DNA of 22,408 nt, from positions 693,950 to 716,357 of the forward strand of contig NW_014577079.1 of assembly GCF_000485595.1 (NCBI RefSeq). The letters are read 5' to 3'. The position numbers and the translations under genes were made by a program. The notes beneath the pieces are model-generated. The model saw nothing but the letters and a program-made list of their open reading frames with translations, was not told where the DNA came from and did not search any database. Below are positions 18,032 through 22,408 of the stretch, piece after piece. The stretch is from Priapulus caudatus. Taxonomy: Eukaryota > Priapulida > Priapulimorpha > Priapulimorphida > Priapulidae. The first letter of the stretch is position 1; each line of letters begins with the position of its first letter.

Positions 18032-20085
18032 CTAGCGTTTTTCGTGAAAGGTCGTGGTTCATGTGGGAATGCGCGTGCCTATACGTCGTGGGTCATCGTG
18101 GGACGCTCGCGCGTCCGTCTCTCGTATACATATACGGTTAGTATAGCATGACAGGTCCAGACTGTGGTGGACGGACTCCGACACAAGACAATGATACACA
18201 AATCGTGATTAGGTTTATTGTGCTAGTTTTTCAACGTTCCGATGTTACTTTGTGATATTTCTCCTTCTTCTTTTTGGCTCGGGTACTACACTCCTCGGCC
18301 TAGCATGCAGCAACAGGATGGCACGGGGGTTGAAAGTCAATGTTCAGGGCTACTGGCTCTAGGTATAAGGGATTAGAGATGTCCATGTTGGTCTCCCCGC
18401 CAGTCGCATGCGTTGGGCCAATCTTCAGTGTTTCTTTCTGCATGAGTGCCCTGCATCGACAACCTGTTTGCGGCGTTTAGGCGGACCACGTCCGGCATTT
18501 ACCTCGTTTGGCTCGGTGGAGGAATTCTGGCGGTCTGCAGTTGAAGCTTTGTTGGCTTATTGCTGAAGTGCTTTGTTGGGCGAGTCCTGTAGTTTTCGGA
18601 AGATTGCGATCCAGGGGTGAACGCGTGAATGAACCGTGCTGGCTTTATCTCTTCTTTATGTTCTGATGGAAGAGGAGGGTGGCAGCGTCGTTTTTTGTGT
18701 TAGGTTTTTACTTGGGGTGAACCATTGTTAAGTGTGGGGAGCAATGCACAGGCAGTAGAGCTAGCCGGTCATCTGCGTTGGGTTGGTCTCTAAGCATCAG
18801 AATGGCTCTGCGTCCGTCTGTCGTCAAATTTCCTGTCGCGGTCACGATAATCAGGAATGTTTGGCCATGTTTTGAAATTGGGAGTATAGTTGGTTATGCT
18901 ATGCTCCCATATTAAACGTCCTATTTGGAGCACGCAGTCGACGTACTTTCGGCCACGTCAATTTTTTGGCCAAAATGGGAGGATTGCCATGGTCAGTTCA
19001 GGTTCACGGTTTTGCTCATTGTTGGTTATGTGATTGATAAGGGCTAGGGTTTTGTATTTAAAAAATTTATGCAATTGGTAGGGTTTGGCTTAATATAGCT
19101 ATGTATATACCAAACGGTCTGTGGTGTCCAAGAGTTGGTTGTTTTACAAGTTTCTTGGTACAATTTTTAATGCGAATTTGAAAAAAAACTGGCTATTTCT
19201 CTCACCCTGCCGATACGTCTATATTGAGTAAAGAGTTATAAAAATGTCGGAGCAGCCATAACCGTATTTATTTCAACGCAACTCGCTTACAAGGGGTTAT
19301 ACGCGTCTCAAGGTACAATTGTGATTCATGTTTGGTTATAAATACTATATATTGCGAATATAGTGGCAATCGTTAAATCTTATGTACGTCGATGGTTGTC
19401 AATGCAAATGACTTCGTCTTACTCACTGATTTGTGTCCTTTTTGTGGTGAGCTCCAGTGTCATTGACACTTTCCTTGCGATGGCCGACTCTCGCAGGCAC
19501 GCTACTCAGCCCAGAGTAGATAGGGCGATAGCGTCTGTCTGAGTGTTCCGGGTCTGATTCCCATTTAGTGTGCAATGTCTTTGAATATGGTTCTGGCACC
19601 CACTTTGGTTTGTCTTCACTTTGATGATGATGTGATTCTTGTGTTTGAGAGCTGCTAAGTACACCTAGTCTGGGCTATAAGGTAGTTTCAGCCATTTCTA
19701 TACATTTGACTTTCAGTTGGCGGTTCGCCTTCTGTGTTTTTATGGAGGACTTATTTGAGTTTTCGGGATGGCGTCGTAGATGTTTGCTGCTGTAGTAGGT
19801 GCATTGGTTAAGCCTGCGAGGCTCGGTGATGGACCGTTCGACTTGTGAATCGTGCCCAGTCATTCATAGTCATTATGCCTCAGGCTCTCGCAATGTTAGA
19901 AAACCATTCTTGCGATAAAACTAGATGATTTTTAATGGAGAGTCAGATAGACTACACGTAATACACAGTATAATGTACTGTTCATACGTAAAGGAAAGTA
20001 TTTTATTCGAAGTTAATGGTGGATAGCTAGCATAAGAATAATGTGTGTATAGTTTTATTGATGTGAGAATGCTGTAGGGCTTTTT
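18032..20085. other. G/T-rich non-coding stretch
   Basis: No gene is recognised over 2 kb. By eye, the + strand is rich in G and T relative to A and C between about 18000 and 19800. At 19517-19562 there is a weakly tRNA-like pair of boxes (listed separately). A short minus-strand frame near 18240-18290 has a basic run (RAKKKKEK) but ends within about 20 codons. Confidence 0.45.
19517..19562 (+). other. Possible tRNA-derived remnant
   Basis: TAGATAGGGCGATAGCG resembles a D-arm/A-box region, and GGGTCTGATTCCC differs from the B-box GGTTCGANTCC core at two positions. The spacing of about 33 bases fits a tRNA-like promoter. No complete cloverleaf can be drawn, so at best this is the head of an old SINE. 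Confidence 0.25.
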
Positions 20086-20530
20086 AAGTCTCATCATTAG
20101 GTGTTCTTCATTATATCAGGATTAGCTCAGCTGTTGTCGTTGTGACTCGTTGGGAATAGCAGACCTTTAGAAATCGAAGTTGAGATTCTCTAGCATAACA
20201 GTAACGATCTAGGCCTTACCACAACACGTGTTATAGGTTGTATGACGTCAGAACACTGTACTCTATAAGTCTCATCATTAGGTGTTCTTCATTATATCAG
20301 GATTAGCTCAGCTTTGACAGTTTGCTGACTCGTTCGAGGACATAGCCAGACTTTAAGAAAATCGAGTTAAGAGTCTCTAGCATAACAGTACGATCTAGGC
20401 CTTACCACAACACGTGTTATAGGTTGTATGACGTCAGAACACTGGTATTATCGTTCTTCAATCAGGTCTTTCTTCATTATATCCGGATTAGCTCAGCTTT
20501 GGTGACGCGTTCGAGTTCGAGTTCGTGGCC
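20086..20530 (+). repeat. Tandem 191-bp repeat with tRNA-like head
   Basis: Copy 1 begins at 20086, copy 2 at 20277, and a partial copy 3 covers about 20454-20530. Each contains ATTATATCAGGATTAGCTCAGC or a one-base variant; GGATTAGCTCAGC closely matches the 5' part of a tRNA including the A box. In copies 2 and 3 CGTTCGAG follows, like a B box, but closer than usual. Copies 1 and 2 share a second block of about 71 bp (20187-20258 and 20374-20444), differing by a single base, with CACGTG and TGACGTCA. A tRNA-derived SINE duplicated in tandem is the simplest reading. Confidence 0.6.
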
Positions 20531-20651
20531 TTTAGTTGTGCCACGTGTGGTACTTTATCCCAATCAGTTCGCGTTTCTGACGAATGGCATTACAGACGCC
20601 TTATTAGGTCGACTAGGCCCTCTGCTGCTCGACGGCACCACGTCGCAGCTG

Positions 20652-20727
20652 GGTACTGTCTGATGTAGATAATAGGGAATTATAATATAATAATAGGGCA
20701 TTCCCTATTATCTACTCCTGGTACTGT
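20652..20727. mobile_element. Small hairpin insertion with flanking direct repeats
   Basis: The inverted arms GTAGATAATAGGGAA (20665-20679) and TTCCCTATTATCTAC (20701-20715) are perfect over 15 bp, around a 21-bp AT-rich centre. GGTACTGT is repeated directly at 20652-20659 and 20720-20727, a few bases outside the arms. The layout suggests a miniature inverted-repeat element with an 8-bp target duplication, although the small gaps between repeat and arm weaken this. Confidence 0.5.
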
Positions 20728-21275
20728 GCTGCTGCCTTGTGGTTTATGACGCGCGGAATTTTTGCGATCGTGCGGAGCACTCGTCGGTTCGTAAACACGT
20801 CTCTCGATCAATGTGTTTCACGGTAGCATGATTGGCGGCTCAGATGCACCCACCGGGCTGTCGTCCACAAAAGTGTCTTTCTCAGATCTGTCGTTGAATT
20901 GATAGAAATGCTCGTGAAAGCACAATTACTGTCTGAAGTGCATCCGATCCATTCATATCGTCGCATTGCATCGCATTGTGTTAATTGCATCATATGATTC
21001 GCGTCCGGACCGAATATTACTTTCGCTGTGCCGCAGGTATGCTTTTAATGACAGATAGATGAACATATATAGCGTCGTTCATAGGATGTTGTCATGCTCG
21101 CGATGCTGTTTGGCATTATTTTGTGCACACAGTTGTATCAGCCAGCCTTAGTATGCCTTCACGAAAATAACGAACCAGGTCTCTTAGCATACAGCCTCCG
21201 AAAAGTTTTTACCGTATGAAATGATTTTTCTACTCCGGACGTGTCCGCAACACAAAAAAGACACAGATAGTTTAG
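20728..21275. other. Non-coding stretch
   Basis: No gene, repeat or regulatory structure was recognised. Confidence 0.4.
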
Positions 21276-21313
21276 TTACCTTCGCGCAACGGAGTTGCAG
21301 GGAGGTAATGTAA
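21276..21313 (+). repeat. Dispersed repeat, copy A (TTACC...GGTAATG)
   Basis: TTACCTTCGCGCAACGGAG continues with TTGCAGGGAGGTAATGTAAT, forming an imperfect stem between TTACC/CGCAAC and GTTGC/GGTAA. A TG-rich tract (21319-21345) follows. It resembles a family of TACCTCCGCCAA...GGAGGT repeats followed by GTGTGT that I recall from other marine invertebrate genomes. Confidence 0.65.
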
Positions 21314-21813
21314 TCGCTCTCGTGTGTGTGTTCGTGTGTGTGTGTAGCCAGCAGCGAGCCAGCTGTTATACACATGTATACATGTTACACGCTCACGGAG
21401 GTATGCACTCTCTTTGAGTGCCCTCTGTCTAGTTATTATATTTCTTCGGTTTGTCTCTACCGGTAAGGTGCAAGCACAAAAGGTGGCCATTTGTACTCGT
21501 GTCGATCTTTCGCAGTGCATTAACATAATTGTTATGTGCTATAAGTAATCGTAAGGATTCAAAGGCTATGAAGACGCCTAGCTGTTGCGTTAGGATTTGT
21601 GTTATGCTACTGCTACATGCTAACGTGTGCTGCTCATTATCGATGAGAAATAGCTAAAAAACTTACATGTCATCATTCGTAATTATATAATATTTTCACC
21701 TATTTCTCATTAATATGTAAAGACATTTCGGTCATAATTTGTGCATAGCATAAATACTCACCATATAGGTTAGTTCAAAAATTCTGCAAGCTAGATCAAT
21801 ATAGCCTGTCTTT
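21314..21813. other. Non-coding stretch between repeat copies
   Basis: It includes the TG-rich tract at 21319-21345. Nothing else is recognised. Confidence 0.4.
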
Positions 21814-21853
21814 TTACCTCCGCGCAACGGAGTTGCAGTGGAGGTAATGTAAT
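21814..21853 (+). repeat. Dispersed repeat, copy B
   Basis: TTACCTCCGCGCAACGGAG followed by TTGCAGTGGAGGTAATGTAA matches copy A at 21276 with a few changes and a better paired stem. The similarity stops shortly after GTAATGTAAT, so only the terminal part of the repeat family is shared. Confidence 0.65.
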
Positions 21854-22353
21854 TGGTTTGACGTTACGGAGAACTGATGCACGCACGGAAAATGTAAAAG
21901 TCGCATGTACATATTCTGGTTATATTACATACGTCGACCAGGACAGACTGGCCACCCCCGTGTTTGCGGTTGCACGTATTCTATTCAACATTGCCGGCCA
22001 GAAAGCTCTAAAGCGGGCACCCCTAAACACATTTCAACACACGAAAATAAAAGAAGCATTGCAGATGTTCTGTTGCAAGTAATGATTTGCATCAGTAATT
22101 TTGCATAGCTATCACTTGCCTGATCGACAATATATAGTGTAAATCTACATGGCGAATGCGCACAATGATTTATATATAGCTAGACTATAATAAGATGAAA
22201 ATGCCCGAGTTGGAATTAATCGCGACAGCAATGTCGAACAGATACTATATATGCGAATTAAGAATTACAGGTGCGATGCAGAATGAAAGGAGGTGATCAT
22301 GGCAGTGTATTTAATAGACCTAGTATGATTACAGACGGAACACGACAGGCGTA
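21854..22353. other. Non-coding stretch
   Basis: A frame is open at 21858-22082 but begins at a non-ATG codon and encodes nothing I recognise. No other structure was seen. Confidence 0.4.
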
Positions 22354-22408
22354 TAGGCATAATATATTATTATAATTATAATTATATTATAATTATAATT
22401 ATTACTCT
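22354..22408. repeat. AT-rich repeat at window end
   Basis: TATTATAATTATAAT-like units run to the end of the window and probably continue beyond it. Confidence 0.8.

Noticed and set aside
18235-18295. Minus-strand frame with RAKKKKEK after a CTAG that could be a splice acceptor
   Set aside because: It has about 20 codons only, and the basic run comes from an A/G-rich tract.
21858-22082. 74-codon frame near the window end
   Set aside because: It has a non-ATG start, no recognised domain and repeat-adjacent context.

Overview
The window looks like nuclear DNA of a marine invertebrate, most likely a lophotrochozoan such as a mollusc or brachiopod. It has long non-coding stretches, many microsatellites, a CpG-rich exon with consensus splice sites, and repeat families that I associate from memory with marine invertebrate genomes (AGCTCA-type hairpin plus GTCC-repeat elements, CCTCCGCGCAACGGAG-type repeats, and a transposase-like gene with the LNRPNYARWG motif). 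No bacterial-style operon, rRNA, CRISPR array or intact tRNA is visible.

Only one host coding exon can be supported: the first coding exon (4000-4318, + strand) of a class IA phosphoinositide 3-kinase regulatory subunit (p85/PIK3R type). It encodes the N-terminal SH3 domain and the start of the proline-rich linker. It is preceded by a probable 3' splice site at 3878 and a 5' UTR, and it ends at a GTACGT splice donor. I see no later p85 exons, so the remaining 18 kb downstream is probably part of a large first coding intron.

Layout. 1-3600: AT-rich non-coding DNA with poly-T runs, a 160-bp nearly pure G/C block, AT and CA microsatellites and a perfect hairpin. 3600-3780: GAGA polypurine tract. 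3879-4318: exon. 4328-4371: G-run array just inside the intron. 5054-10148: a 5.1-kb DNA transposon with ~740-bp terminal inverted repeats and a TAT target duplication, carrying a decayed gene whose best preserved part resembles an XPG/FEN1-type nuclease; the Academ superfamily is my best guess. 10537-11189: a second long-inverted-repeat element enclosing CT/CA microsatellites. 12815-13206: a third inverted-repeat structure whose arms are 16-bp minisatellites. 13500-14220: small dispersed duplications. 14924-15038: (TC)n. 15561-16062: a 65-bp hairpin followed by a 207-bp tandem duplication. 16175-16547: a GTCC-repeat element with triple nuclear-receptor-like half-sites in two modules. 17300-20050: non-coding, G/T-rich on the + strand. 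20086-20530: 191-bp tandem units with a tRNA-like A box. 20652-20727: a small hairpin flanked by 8-bp direct repeats. 21276 and 21814: two copies of another short dispersed repeat.

The main theme is an intron filled with inverted-repeat (foldback-like) elements, three of which have arms or cores built from tandem repeats. No searches were run; all family names come from motif recognition.
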